Below are positions 36,601-45,142 of a stretch of DNA of 64,000 bases, one piece after another (within the stretch, counting starts at the first letter, position 1; each line of letters begins with the position of its first letter). The notes under the pieces were generated by a model. That model was given only the letters and a program-made list of their open reading frames with translations, was not told the origin of the DNA and searched no databases. The translations under genes and the position numbers were made by a program. Origin of the DNA: G963556115 sp963667375 (GTDB taxonomy: Bacteria > Planctomycetota > SZUA-567); assembly GCA_963667375.1 (NCBI GenBank), contig OY763323.1, positions 930,001 through 994,000 of the forward strand. Direction: 5' to 3'.

Positions 36601-39567
36601 TTTGGTATTTGCAGCAACCTGGGAAAATAGCGGTACGGCTTTGGCAAAGTTTTCTGTCTTGTAATATGTCAATGCCTGACCGAGAATAGCGGGTTCGTAA
36701 TCAGCATCTATATTCAGAGCCTGATTGAAATTGCCTAGAGCTTTTTCTGTGTCACCCGCCTGCAGATAAGCACTGCCGCGAAGGATATACGCATCAATCT
36801 GGTTAGGAGCTTCGACTATGGCTTTGCCGAAGTCTCGGATTGCGCCTTCAATATCTTTATTCAGGAGTTTATCTTTTCCCGAATCAATATACTGATTGTA
36901 GTTTTTAGCTCTGGTACTTATTCTACCGAGTTCTTCTGCAAACACTACGCCTTCTTTGGCAGGATCGGTATTGTCAAATCCTGGAATAAGCAGAGCATCA
37001 CGGAAGGATTTTGCGGCATTATTGAAATCCTTGCTGTTGATATTTTTCATGCCGGTAAGCATAAGATTATCATATTGTTCTCTGTTAGCGTCGAGTCTGC
37101 TGTTATTAACAGCTTTGTTGCGTCCATCAAGTGCTTCTTGACTGGCAGAGTAGCCTTCAACTTCCAGAGCTTTGCTGAAAGTCTGTTCGGCTTCGCGCCA
37201 CATCTGCGCATTAAGATAAATATTGGCGTTATTAAGCAGCCGGTTGAATTCATTATTGAGCGCTGTCTGTTTGGCTTCATGCAGTCTTTTTTCTTCTTGT
37301 TCTTTCTGCTCAAGAGCAGTTTGTTTGCCGTTGAGAGCATCCTGATTATCGGTGTATCCAGGTACTTCCAGTGCCATGGCGTATGCAGCTGCCGCCTCGC
37401 TCCAGCGTTTTTGTGCCATAAGTTTTTCTGCTTCACTGAATGCGGCGTTATACTGGGTTTTACGCTTGCGTTCTTCTTCTTCTTTCTGCAGCTGCTCCTG
37501 TGCTGCTTTCTTCAGTGCGTCCTGTGCAAGCTTACGACCATTGGCAGCATCTTCGTTATTTTCGTATCCGGGGATGCTTAAAGCCCAGGCAAAAGACAAT
37601 TCTGCTTCTTCATATTTTTCCTGAGTAAGCAGATCTTCGCCTTCTGCGAGAGCGTCCTCGAATCTGATTTTACGGATATGATCGATTATCTGATCTGCTC
37701 TGGGGTCATCACTGAAATCTTTAATATTTTTGGCCTGCAGAATCAGTGCCTCTGCTTCTTCGAGTTTTTTGTCATTGAGCAGAGTCTGAGCGTCTGTAAG
37801 ATTTTTTTCATATGTTTCTTCGTTTTTCCGCTTCAGTTTTGCAGCGTCTAATAAGCCTGCAGCTTCACTGGTGTTGTTAATATTTCCGGCTTTGGTATAT
37901 TCCGCAATTGCCTGAGCATATTGTTTATTCTTCATGGCATCATTGCCTGCGGTTATTGCCTGCTGATACTCTTTGGCAAGTTGCTGTTGTTCCGCCAGTT
38001 TGCGTTTATTTTCCGCTTCTTCTTCAAGTTGTTGCTGTCTTTCCTTTTCCGCCTGAATTTTTTTAGCTTCTTCTTCCTCTTTGGCTTTTTTTACCGCAGC
38101 TTCTTTATCTAAGTCTAGTGCTAGTTTGGTTTGTGGCTCAGAATTAGCAGCAGTTTTTATCGTTGCTGGTTCTTCTGGTATCAGTAGCTTCTGTTCTGTT
38201 TCAGTAGTTTCAGGAGCCATAAAATAATAGCCGATACCGCCTGCTCCAGCTATAATACAAGCAGCAATTCCCAGCTTAAGCCAGATTTTAGATCCGGTTT
38301 TATTCAGTTCGGGTGATATTTCATTGATGTCTGGAACTTCTGGCTGTATATAAGGCTGAGGCAGATCATCTTCAGTAAGCGTCTGTTCGGATTTAAAAGC
38401 GGGTCTTGTTGTGTCGGTGTTGTCCGGTGTGGGATCAAGAGAAGCTGGACTGTTCTCAACACTATCTTCGGTGGATATCATTTCACTCTCATCAATATAG
38501 ACAGATTCTGATTCGGAAGGAATTTCCGGATTTGCATTTTGTGCAGCCTGCAGGACTGTCAGTGATTTGGGATTATTACCGTCACGGCAGGCTTCAAGAT
38601 CAGCAATCAGTTCGGCAATGTTATGGTATCGATCCTGCGGGTTTAGTTGTGTGGCTTTAATAATGACGGATTTAAGATTATCTGCGATATTGGCAAAATC
38701 TTCTTCCAGGAGAGATTTTTCACCATTTTTACATGCTGTTATAATATCAAAGAGAGTCCGGTATTTTTGCCATGGACGCTGTCCTGAGAGATAAAAATAT
38801 AATACTCCTCCCAAAGCATAAATATCTTCTTTTTCAGATATCTGCTGTTTTGTTTCTTTTCCTTGCAGTATCCCAGGTGAAGTAAAAGCAAATAACGGTT
38901 TGAATTCACTGCCGCCGCCGATATCAAGAGCAGAACTGATGTTTGGGATAATACCGCTGGCCAGGAGTTTTATCTGGCAGATTCCATTCGGTTGCGGTAG
39001 TGCAAAAATATTTTCAGGGCAAATATTCTGGTGAATAATTTTATTGCTATGTAAAGATGCGACAGCTCTGGAAACCTGAATCAGAAGATTGATTTTACCT
39101 TCCTGAGTAAATGTTTCGAAAAGTTTTTCGGTTGGCATCCGTTTTTCCAGTGATTCGGTTGCAACATAGACTTTATTCTCAGTCAATCCTGAAGCGTATA
39201 CGGTAATAAGATTCGGATGTTGAGTATAGAGAAATAAATTGTGCTTTGAATGGAAGAAATCTGGATCGAAGCTGTTAACAGATTCAATAAAAGTTGCGGA
39301 TTTTGGTGGTAATGAAATATTCTGAGTTTCAAGAATAGTTCTGATTGTCTGATTATCAAGATTTTTTTCACTCAGCTTCTGGGCGAATTTTTCAGCTTCC
39401 AGAGCACGTTTTTTTAGGGTCAGACCATTTACCTGGGTGTAAGCATAAAGCATGTCATAATCAAATTTATCTAGGTTGATCTCTGCTTTATATATTGTAA
39501 ATAAAGCATTTTTTGTAATAACACCTTCTTTGGTGAATACATTTTCAATGGGTTCCTGTGAAGCCAT
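33646..39567 (-). CDS. Giant membrane pseudokinase with TPR-like and Sel1 repeats
   Basis: This 1973-residue protein starts from ATG 39567 after a perfect AGGAGG. Residues 100-330 form a Ser/Thr-kinase-like domain with several catalytic residues changed: HRD is HQN (179-181), DFG is ASG (203-205) and the APE motif reads SPG. Asn186 and Asp248 of the fold are kept, so it is probably a pseudokinase. A single membrane helix lies at about 428-450. The rest, likely extracytoplasmic, starts with a Lys/Glu-rich coiled coil. It continues with about ten helical repeats ending in an IPGYxDNPDALxG-type turn, ordinary TPRs and two blocks of Sel1 repeats (AxxxLGxxYxxGxGVxxDxxxAxxWYxKAAxxG). It is the first gene of the operon running to 24413. 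Confidence 0.88.
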   Translation of the reverse strand: MASQEPIENVFTKEGVITKNALFTIYKAEINLDKFDYDMLYAYTQVNGLTLKKRALEAEKFAQKLSEKNLDNQTIRTILETQNISLPPKSATFIESVNSFDPDFFHSKHNLFLYTQHPNLITVYASGLTENKVYVATESLEKRMPTEKLFETFTQEGKINLLIQVSRAVASLHSNKIIHQNICPENIFALPQPNGICQIKLLASGIIPNISSALDIGGGSEFKPLFAFTSPGILQGKETKQQISEKEDIYALGGVLYFYLSGQRPWQKYRTLFDIITACKNGEKSLLEEDFANIADNLKSVIIKATQLNPQDRYHNIAELIADLEACRDGNNPKSLTVLQAAQNANPEIPSESESVYIDESEMISTEDSVENSPASLDPTPDNTDTTRPAFKSEQTLTEDDLPQPYIQPEVPDINEISPELNKTGSKIWLKLGIAACIIAGAGGIGYYFMAPETTETEQKLLIPEEPATIKTAANSEPQTKLALDLDKEAAVKKAKEEEEAKKIQAEKERQQQLEEEAENKRKLAEQQQLAKEYQQAITAGNDAMKNKQYAQAIAEYTKAGNINNTSEAAGLLDAAKLKRKNEETYEKNLTDAQTLLNDKKLEEAEALILQAKNIKDFSDDPRADQIIDHIRKIRFEDALAEGEDLLTQEKYEEAELSFAWALSIPGYENNEDAANGRKLAQDALKKAAQEQLQKEEEERKRKTQYNAAFSEAEKLMAQKRWSEAAAAYAMALEVPGYTDNQDALNGKQTALEQKEQEEKRLHEAKQTALNNEFNRLLNNANIYLNAQMWREAEQTFSKALEVEGYSASQEALDGRNKAVNNSRLDANREQYDNLMLTGMKNINSKDFNNAAKSFRDALLIPGFDNTDPAKEGVVFAEELGRISTRAKNYNQYIDSGKDKLLNKDIEGAIRDFGKAIVEAPNQIDAYILRGSAYLQAGDTEKALGNFNQALNIDADYEPAILGQALTYYKTENFAKAVPLFSQVAANTKTDGLKELCDNILGWIYLEVKDSSKNNNFDYNNQTAKEYYEKEQNNADPIALNNLGYMYIDGLGVDKDYDTAVQFFEKAAAQKLPEAQFNLGMAYYQGRGVRRNYEEAFKYFNQAAQSNTLPIAWGQLAEMYRRGRGVDRNRDLSREYAEKFDGNTNRDTIYLASTPKLALPLPVKHLPEGLDTETLAKYFNAFYKAGNDLKTTKNFTSARRLYTIASMIQGYQESPEIKQSLEELDKLEKDHRNSILAAIKENKSDNEIDDLLTEESIDDISKELAELNPAETVKTDQSGLSKTELEDVLASLEDTGKTNNNSSTENTDIKPAPRKPLQQEISENRFGKEYVKLINIAEKFLSNQEWSMAEQAFRLALALPESPDQGDAQAGLKTAVKERENANSPGSATVSNYAAILGNATALLKEKQWPQAIYLYKSAIDYSEDDDDTLAQIGQSVAEAASNPETATENTQELNIKSDERDIASHNMAIAQAKQFLSDGNYNAAIQMLEIAQNMKGFEDDPVAAALLMTAKKMKLENDNSPEAIAARRAKNKGIYDKLIKSGELQISSGNLDGAQNSYSLVLKIPGYEDDKAAQDALKQIEELKNRPVVSAEAQDKYNTLMTQGREALDASDWPRAEDTFRIILSLPEFKNDPDALAGLRAAAQAQNKPVPEIGDVTEDILQNGLIPADADLEAIRRRAEFEALIREGKRQLELKQYEVAEAMFNEALKIKGYENNPDGLSLLNKTISAKPKEPVVKLPVNPPTPENPAQDMQHQASLLLEEGNRLRAQKDFNKALEAYSSGIDLDPNNLRLRINRADTNAGLGKFDIALNDYMKVIDAAENDNEVKSYTLNNVANVYYYGKKDYASAVEFYKKAAELGNPASMNSLGVCYSFAKGVEKDPQKSLEWYTKAAEGGYGNAMLNLGMMYQNGWGIDTNLDLAREWYEKAAANNVPRAYVRLSLMYANGSGVEQDQQKADEYKQKAVELGYTADR

Positions 39568-39877
39568 TGTGACCTCCTATCTCTATATTAATTCAGAACG
39601 GCTGTTTTGAAAGTAATGGTGTAACATAATATTGCCGCAATAATCAAAAACTATTACGGTTATTTACAAATAATAAAGAAAATCCCTATTTAATTAGTAA
39701 TTATCAATTTTTCAGATACTTTTTCCATAATATTATCAACTTTAGTTGAAAATATTATATAACTCTTTGATTGCTAATCAATTATTATCGTAAATATATA
39801 TGAATAATTAATCATAATTTACTGTCAGGTCGATAAAATACTATTCAATATATACTGATTATTTTTGGAGATATAAC
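39568..39877. other. Divergent intergenic region
   Basis: These 310 bp of AT-rich sequence lie between the divergent pseudokinase and lipoprotein genes. They should hold both promoters. The only site I can point to is the sigma-28-like candidate at 39809-39836 facing right. No small ORF or RNA gene is seen. Confidence 0.6.
39809..39836 (+). promoter_or_regulatory. Sigma-28-like promoter candidate
   Basis: TAAT, 16 bases, then GTCGATAA resembles the TAAA-N15-GCCGATAA consensus. It lies about 42 bp before the lipoprotein start at 39878. Confidence 0.38.
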
Positions 39878-40432
39878 ATGCAAAAAATCATTATTATTAT
39901 AAGTCTAATTTTTACTGTAGCTTTGGTGGGATGTGAAGCGCAGACGGTAACTAATCAGAGTACAACTGCGACGGTTTCCTATGATGAAAATGTCTTTGAT
40001 ATTGTTACGGAAGCACAGAGACCAGTGGTGGCACGGGCTTTTGAGCCAGGAGCGAAAAAGATGGTTCTTGATAAGGACTTGCACGTTTACCGGTATTGGG
40101 GTGGTGGAAGTGGTGAATCAGGATTTTTTTATGCAAAAAAAATGTTTACTGAACGCGATGTAGCTAAAAGAAAGCTTTCACTCCCAGAGCGTAATACCGC
40201 TTTGAATGTAACTCAATATAAAATTCCTCGCGGTACTACTGTAATATATGGTATTACAGCCAATATGGCGGGAATAGATGGTTATCCTTTAGAGGCCACT
40301 GGTGGAGCTGAGCAGTATTATCTGCCTAATCCTGTTTCTGCGGAAAAAGAACTTGTCGGAAAGCTGGAGTATACCAAGCATGAGCAGACTATGGATGAAC
40401 TGGAAGAGGTCAAGGCGGTTAAAATGGAATAA
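39878..40432 (+). CDS. Lipoprotein of unknown function
   Basis: This 184-residue protein has a lipoprotein signal, MQKIIIIISLIFTVALVGC, with lipid-attached Cys19. The mature part is not one I can name. It contains YRYWGGGSGESGFFYAKKMFTERD (from Tyr71), a compact centre KLSLPERNTALNVTQYKIPRGTTVIYG, and GGAEQYYLPNP (142-152). That order of elements loosely recalls small toxin domains of the ADP-ribosyltransferase-like type found at polymorphic-toxin C-termini, but the resemblance is by eye and may be false. It is a single gene, followed by two further promoter-like sites and a small Cys-rich gene. Confidence 0.75.
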   Translation: MQKIIIIISLIFTVALVGCEAQTVTNQSTTATVSYDENVFDIVTEAQRPVVARAFEPGAKKMVLDKDLHVYRYWGGGSGESGFFYAKKMFTERDVAKRKLSLPERNTALNVTQYKIPRGTTVIYGITANMAGIDGYPLEATGGAEQYYLPNPVSAEKELVGKLEYTKHEQTMDELEEVKAVKME

Positions 40433-40521
40433 AGATTATTACCTTAATGTATGATTTAATAAACAGGTCCGATAAAATACCTTAATAATTAAATAATTTG
40501 AAAGTAATAGGGGTTTATTGG

Positions 40522-40549
40522 TAAGTATTAATTAAGAAATGTCCGATAA
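40522..40549 (+). promoter_or_regulatory. Sigma-28-like promoter candidate
   Basis: TAAG, 16 bases, then TCCGATAA lies 42 bp before the ATG at 40592. A second TCCGATAA at 40468-40475 lacks a good -35 partner. Confidence 0.4.
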
Positions 40550-40591
40550 AAGTATCTGTTTATTATTATTTTTATAAGATTGAGGTATATC

Positions 40592-40801
40592 ATGCTTGAA
40601 AAAGAAAAAAAATATACTGCCGCTCTGGCAAAATGCAGCCCGGATTGCCCTGGAAGAAGAAGTCCCTGGATGGCAGCTTTGGGCGGTGATTTTGTCTGTC
40701 CACTTGGTGTGGCTTTTTGCGGAATTTGGGATGCGGATAATATTGTTGTAAAGAGGAAGGCTGTTATACCTGCTGCAGCAAAACAGGAGAATGCGGCGTA
40801 A
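40592..40801 (+). CDS. Small Cys-rich protein
   Basis: This is a 69-residue protein that I do not recognise. It is preceded by GAGG and starts with ATG 40592; a TTG at 40580 would add four residues. It has cysteine pairs CSPDCPG and CPLGVAFC, a central WMAALGGDF segment and a basic/Ala-rich end. There is no signal peptide, so it is probably a cytoplasmic metal-binding or redox-sensitive small protein. An exported protein gene follows 66 bp downstream. Confidence 0.65.
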   Translation: MLEKEKKYTAALAKCSPDCPGRRSPWMAALGGDFVCPLGVAFCGIWDADNIVVKRKAVIPAAAKQENAA

Positions 40802-40867
40802 AACCGATTTCCTGTATTATACTCTCTTTTTTACAGCTGGAGTTTCTTGAGTCAGGTTGGAGATTAA

Positions 40868-42220
40868 ATGATGAAGAAGTTGTTGTCTTTGTTAATGCTG
40901 ATGGTCTGTACTATGTATACGGCGTATTCAGGGGTTGTGGTTGAGGGTAAGGTGAAAGGTGTTGCACCTGTAAGCACACTGAAATATCTCTCTGCAGATA
41001 ATGTTTTTGTGCTGAATGGTACAGATAAACTGCAAAACCCGGTGAGTTCTGATGAACTGCTGGAATTGATTGATGCTATCAATCTTGATGAGAGAATCGG
41101 AGTTTCTGTAACCTTGAATGATGAACTGATTGTTTATGGAAAACTGCATAAACGTTCAGCAACAGCAGGAATGCTGGAAACAGCGGATAACTTTATCCGT
41201 TCGGTAGTTTTTGCGGAATATTCCCGGTTGCATAAATATACTTTGCCCCATAATTATCAGCCGATTAGAGTAGTTTCAAGAGAGAGGTCCAGTGTAATAT
41301 TTCTGCAGTTATCTGATTTTACCTATAACAAAGTTAGCACTGACTATCAGCCTGTCAGTCAGAAAGCTGATGTAATGCTTATTCCAATGGCAACCTATAC
41401 TGCTCCTGACGGTGGTTATCTTCCAGATTATGATGCTCTGGAGAAGGGAATTTTTCAGAAGGAAGATAAAGCCAATGCTGACCAGATGAATCTTTATAAG
41501 GATGAATATCTGCAGCTTCCGCCTCTTGGTGAAGCGCTGAAGGTAGGACGCGCGGCAGCAATTATCCGGTATTTCAGAGACAACGGCATAAATATGAGTG
41601 AATTGAAGCGTTCTATTATTGAGAATGATGCGATTACCTTGGTTGGCAAAGAAGCTGTTGCTGACGGAGAAGTGGCAGATTTGGCAGTACGTGAGTCAGT
41701 TGAGGAGGTTCAGCCACAGGTTCCGGCTGAATTTTTAAATGCTGTGACTGCGTCTGATGCCGGTATTGCAGAAATTGCGGAAATTCTTCCAGAAAAAAGA
41801 CCGGTAGCAGATAGCGGGGTAATTGCTAAGGTTGAGCCGAAATTGCAGAATGATTATGCTGAAAGTATCAGACAGGTATTTCTTATTGATAAGATAATAG
41901 GTAATACCGGCAAGGTTAAGCTTAGCCGTAAGAGTATTAATGATGGCAGTTATGTGCGTTATCGGACCGAATATTTAAAGGGTATAACCGACGCTGAAAA
42001 TCTTGATCTGGCTCATACGCCGGAAGAGTTTCAGGCGGCTTTTCGCGAGCATATTGCAGCTTGGGAGCATGTAATATCCTGGCTTAAAGATAAGAATATT
42101 GCTGACGGTAAAGAAGCATTTGCAGCGTTTTATGATGAACACGGTAAGTACCGTGAAGAGTTGAAAAATACCTATAATGAATGCCGCCGGATTGCTGCAA
42201 AATATCAATATAATGATTGA
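40868..42220 (+). CDS. Exported protein of unknown function
   Basis: This 450-residue protein starts with a signal peptide (MMKKLLSLLMLMVCTMYTAYSG). The N-terminal 150 residues look like beta-rich domains (VVVEGKVKGVAPVSTLKYLSADNVFVLNG, then RIGVSVTLNDELIVYGKLHKRSATAG). The middle (about 150-260) is a globular mixed region with LPPLGEALKVGRAAAIIRYFRDNGINMSELK. A Val/Pro/Glu-rich linker follows (about 275-325), then a helical C-terminal domain (about 330-450) rich in Glu, Lys and aromatic residues. I cannot assign a family. It is probably periplasmic. Confidence 0.75.
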   Translation: MMKKLLSLLMLMVCTMYTAYSGVVVEGKVKGVAPVSTLKYLSADNVFVLNGTDKLQNPVSSDELLELIDAINLDERIGVSVTLNDELIVYGKLHKRSATAGMLETADNFIRSVVFAEYSRLHKYTLPHNYQPIRVVSRERSSVIFLQLSDFTYNKVSTDYQPVSQKADVMLIPMATYTAPDGGYLPDYDALEKGIFQKEDKANADQMNLYKDEYLQLPPLGEALKVGRAAAIIRYFRDNGINMSELKRSIIENDAITLVGKEAVADGEVADLAVRESVEEVQPQVPAEFLNAVTASDAGIAEIAEILPEKRPVADSGVIAKVEPKLQNDYAESIRQVFLIDKIIGNTGKVKLSRKSINDGSYVRYRTEYLKGITDAENLDLAHTPEEFQAAFREHIAAWEHVISWLKDKNIADGKEAFAAFYDEHGKYREELKNTYNECRRIAAKYQYND

Positions 42221-42297
42221 TAACACCCTAACAAAAAAAAAACTATATACTATTGCAAATTAAGAGTAATTAAATATACTAATTACTCTTAATAAAT

Positions 42298-42375
42298 GGC
42301 GGGAGTAGCTCAGCTGGCTAGAGCGTCAGATTGTGGCTCTGAAGGCCGCCGGTTCAAGTCCGGTTTCTCGCCCCA
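42298..42375 (+). tRNA. tRNA-His (GTG), CCA encoded
   Basis: A full cloverleaf is visible. The extra G(-1) at 42298 pairs with C73 at 42372, the tRNA-His hallmark. The acceptor is GCGGGAG, the anticodon stem TCAGA/TCTGA has loop TTGTGGC (anticodon GTG at 42333-42335), and the T arm has loop TTCAAGT. CCA is encoded at 42373-42375. Confidence 0.96.
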
Positions 42376-42382
42376 TATTATT

Positions 42383-42415
42383 AGCCTTGTCTGTTTCGGC
42401 AGATGAGGCTTTTTT
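42383..42415 (+). terminator. Terminator after tRNA-His
   Basis: The AGCCT...TCTG stem pairs with CAGA...AGGCT (42383-42410) and is followed by a run of T, 8 bp after the tRNA. Confidence 0.83.
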
Positions 42416-42458
42416 GTTATTAATTGCAGAGATATATAATTTTTAGCCGTTATATACG

Positions 42459-43499
42459 TTATTTCCCAGGGAAAAATTTTCTGAAAAAACCAGGTTTAAG
42501 AGTAAAGTCCGGTTGGATAGAATCAAATATTTTAATATAACCGGCAATACATTTTTCCAGCGTATATTCTTGGCAATGGGCTATGGCTATAGTTTTATAG
42601 CTGCTGAAATTATTAATTGCAAGTTCCAGTTTATCAAAAAGTTTTACCGGTTCAAAATCCTGATATTTCTGAAAGATTTCATCACTAACATATGCCAGTA
42701 AATCAGAATTGAAGTGGCATAATTCACGCATTGACCCGCTATCAAAACCTACAACCGGTAGACCTGACGCTATTGCTTCAATTACGGAATTTGGACATGG
42801 TGGATTCAAATGTGAATATATATATATATGAGATTTTCTCAAGGCTTCAGCGATTGTGTTTTGCGAGGTTGTTTTATAATTCTTGATATACTCTTTGGCT
42901 AAAATATAATCACGCGCAGGTGTCGTTATTGGGCCTATTACTTCTAATTCGAAGTTATAGCCTTTGGTTTTAAGCATATCCATTGCTGTTATTACCGGAT
43001 CTAGCATATCGGGGTTTCTGAAGTTTCCGGTTGTAATAAATTTTATTATATCGGATCTCTCGATAGAGCTAAGGTTTTGATCGGGAAAGAAGATGTCGGT
43101 ATCCGCACCATTACAGATAAGACTATAGTCTGCAGTATCCTTTTCACCAAACATTGTAAATACCTGCTGCTTAGAATAATCACTTTGGAAAATAATATAA
43201 TCTGCCAGATCACAATAGATTTTTTTAATACTTTTATTTTGCTTTATGAATTTTTTACCATGTTTTGAAGGATAAAATATGCCATCTAAACGTTGGATAA
43301 TTTTTCCGCCTTGTTTTTTAATGCTTTTAATCTTCTTCAGATCCGCTGATATTGGAAAAAACATTCCATCTGCATTATTAGTAGAAGAATTATAATGATA
43401 ATCCAGCTTATTCAGGCCTTTTTGAAGATTTCTCATAAAAGTTTGCGGACCGCCTATGGAATTTTGTTCTGTTGGAAATGGTATATAAATATTATTCAT
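42459..43499 (-). CDS. GT4-family glycosyltransferase
   Basis: This is a 346-residue GT-B enzyme. The N-terminal part has NSIGGPQTFMRNL, the glycine-rich acceptor-side motif. The C-terminal half has the donor-binding E-x7-E region in PNSVIEAIASGLPVVGFDSGSMREL. ATG 43499 is chosen over a TTG three codons upstream. It should transfer a nucleotide-activated sugar in the cytoplasm; the sugar is unknown. A GT2 gene lies upstream on the same strand, separated by 167 bp. Confidence 0.87.
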   Translation of the reverse strand: MNNIYIPFPTEQNSIGGPQTFMRNLQKGLNKLDYHYNSSTNNADGMFFPISADLKKIKSIKKQGGKIIQRLDGIFYPSKHGKKFIKQNKSIKKIYCDLADYIIFQSDYSKQQVFTMFGEKDTADYSLICNGADTDIFFPDQNLSSIERSDIIKFITTGNFRNPDMLDPVITAMDMLKTKGYNFELEVIGPITTPARDYILAKEYIKNYKTTSQNTIAEALRKSHIYIYSHLNPPCPNSVIEAIASGLPVVGFDSGSMRELCHFNSDLLAYVSDEIFQKYQDFEPVKLFDKLELAINNFSSYKTIAIAHCQEYTLEKCIAGYIKIFDSIQPDFTLKPGFFRKFFPGK

Positions 43500-43666
43500 A
43501 ATCTGCAATCTTATTCTATATCAACAGTTCATTTCGAATACGAAGTTTTATTTATTAAGTTCATCAGCGGTTAGGTAGAGTCTATTTATGCGATAATCAA
43601 TATATTACTAAAAATTTGATTATAATTAAGAATTAAAATATATTATCGTGTGATCTATCTTGAAAT

Positions 43667-44515
43667 TCAGTTTGTAATATCTAAGGCTGTAAGCGGAGAT
43701 AATGGGAGCAGCTTAGTGATACGTAATTTACATTCTTCCTGAGTGTTTTTGTGATCTTTGTTATTTGTATGCGCCCCTATATTATAAATATAACAGATTT
43801 TTTTGCAGTGGTATATATGTTTACCGGCAAGTTCGAGGAGTGACAGGAAAAACGCCTGATCAGAAGATTTTTCCCACCAGGTTCCGGTTTTCGGGTCAAT
43901 TAAATAATTCTCAGGGAGATGTTTGAACAATTCCATCTTAAATGTTTTTAAGTGTGAGGTTGTCCATGGGGCAATTCTGAAGGAATTTGTTTTTATCGTA
44001 TTATTTGATATTTTTCGGGTTGAACCCATGATATTACCAGAAGAGCTGACCCAGGTATTATAGGTTAACCAGATATCTGGTTGTGAGTAAATTTTAGCAA
44101 GATAGGTTAATATGGTATCATCTGCGAGATAATCATCGCCATCAAGCATTACGATAATAGATTTTGGTGGTGCATTTTTGAATGCGAAGTAATTATTTGC
44201 ACACAAACCTTGTCTGGATTTGTTTTCTATAAAATCCACAGTATTATCAGGGTGCTTGTTAAGCCAATCCCTGATTAACTTTCGGGTGTTATCTGTTGAA
44301 CAATCGTCAATGATAATATGTTTTATCTGACTTTTGTGGAAATTCTGATTATAGACTGAATCTAAACATTTTAATGTCTTGATATGACTGTTGTAACAAG
44401 GCGAGACGATATAAAATGTTATTGTATCGTTTGGTTGAATAAACATCAGTTTGAAAAATTCAAAAGTTCTGTTTATGCGATTATAAATTAGTTTGAGTAT
44501 ATTTTTAATAGTCAT
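43667..44515 (-). CDS. GT2-family glycosyltransferase
   Basis: This 282-residue GT-A enzyme has the inverting family-2 signatures: FYIVSPCYNSHIKTLKCLDSV, IIIDDCSTDNT (donor-binding Asp) and IVMLDGDDYLADD (metal-binding DxD-type). The N-terminal 30 residues are basic and hydrophobic, perhaps membrane-associated. Together with the following GT4 gene it forms a two-gene unit, probably for surface polysaccharide or protein glycan. Its substrate cannot be inferred. Confidence 0.87.
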   Translation of the reverse strand: MTIKNILKLIYNRINRTFEFFKLMFIQPNDTITFYIVSPCYNSHIKTLKCLDSVYNQNFHKSQIKHIIIDDCSTDNTRKLIRDWLNKHPDNTVDFIENKSRQGLCANNYFAFKNAPPKSIIVMLDGDDYLADDTILTYLAKIYSQPDIWLTYNTWVSSSGNIMGSTRKISNNTIKTNSFRIAPWTTSHLKTFKMELFKHLPENYLIDPKTGTWWEKSSDQAFFLSLLELAGKHIYHCKKICYIYNIGAHTNNKDHKNTQEECKLRITKLLPLSPLTALDITN

Positions 44516-45142
44516 ATAAAAATTGGTACTATCATGTAATGTAACTTTAATTGTTAAAAAATGTTCAAATATGAATTATAGGTTATATAACATTGTATTC
44601 AATGGCGGAATGTGTATTAGGTGGAAAATATCACATATGTTGTTTGAAATTAAATGTATAAGTAATAATTTTTGTATCTAATGAATTAAAGATTTGGAGT
44701 ATGGTTTTGATGTTAGTTCTAAATTTTGTATTATCATTCGTATAGTGACAATTTTGTAAATTGTTTATTATCTGTGAAAGGTTATATTGTTAGCCAAGTT
44801 AAAAAAAATGCTATCTATGATATATTGGTATAAATCATAGATTTGATATAACATGTTTATTATAAATATATTATAATAATTATATGCTCTTGATAATCTT
44901 TATAAATAATTTTTATATTATAATTATGTTAATAAATTTAATGTGACGAAATTGCTACTTCAGATTACAAAATTGTGTTTTCAATATAATCATATGATCT
45001 TTAAAATAGCAATAACTTTTTATAAATTAGTTAATATTATGATTATACCGGTAAAATATATTTTTTTAACATCTTTGCAGCAATTATTAGTGATTTTGGA
45101 ATAGTTATTGTCATTTGCATATTACAGCTAAAGGAGAGTAAT
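44516..45142. other. Long AT-rich intergenic region
   Basis: These 627 bp lie between divergent genes and are very AT-rich, with no ORF, RNA gene or convincing hairpin that I can see. They must contain the promoters for the GT2 gene (leftward) and the modA-like gene (rightward). The extreme composition prevents confident assignment of -10 and -35 boxes. Confidence 0.55.

Noticed and set aside
40468..40475. Second TCCGATAA as a promoter
   Set aside because: No TAAA-like -35 lies 15-16 bases upstream (TGTA at the expected place).
44516..45142. Mo-box or riboswitch before the modA-like gene
   Set aside because: The region is too AT-rich for any motif to stand out, and no conserved fold could be drawn.
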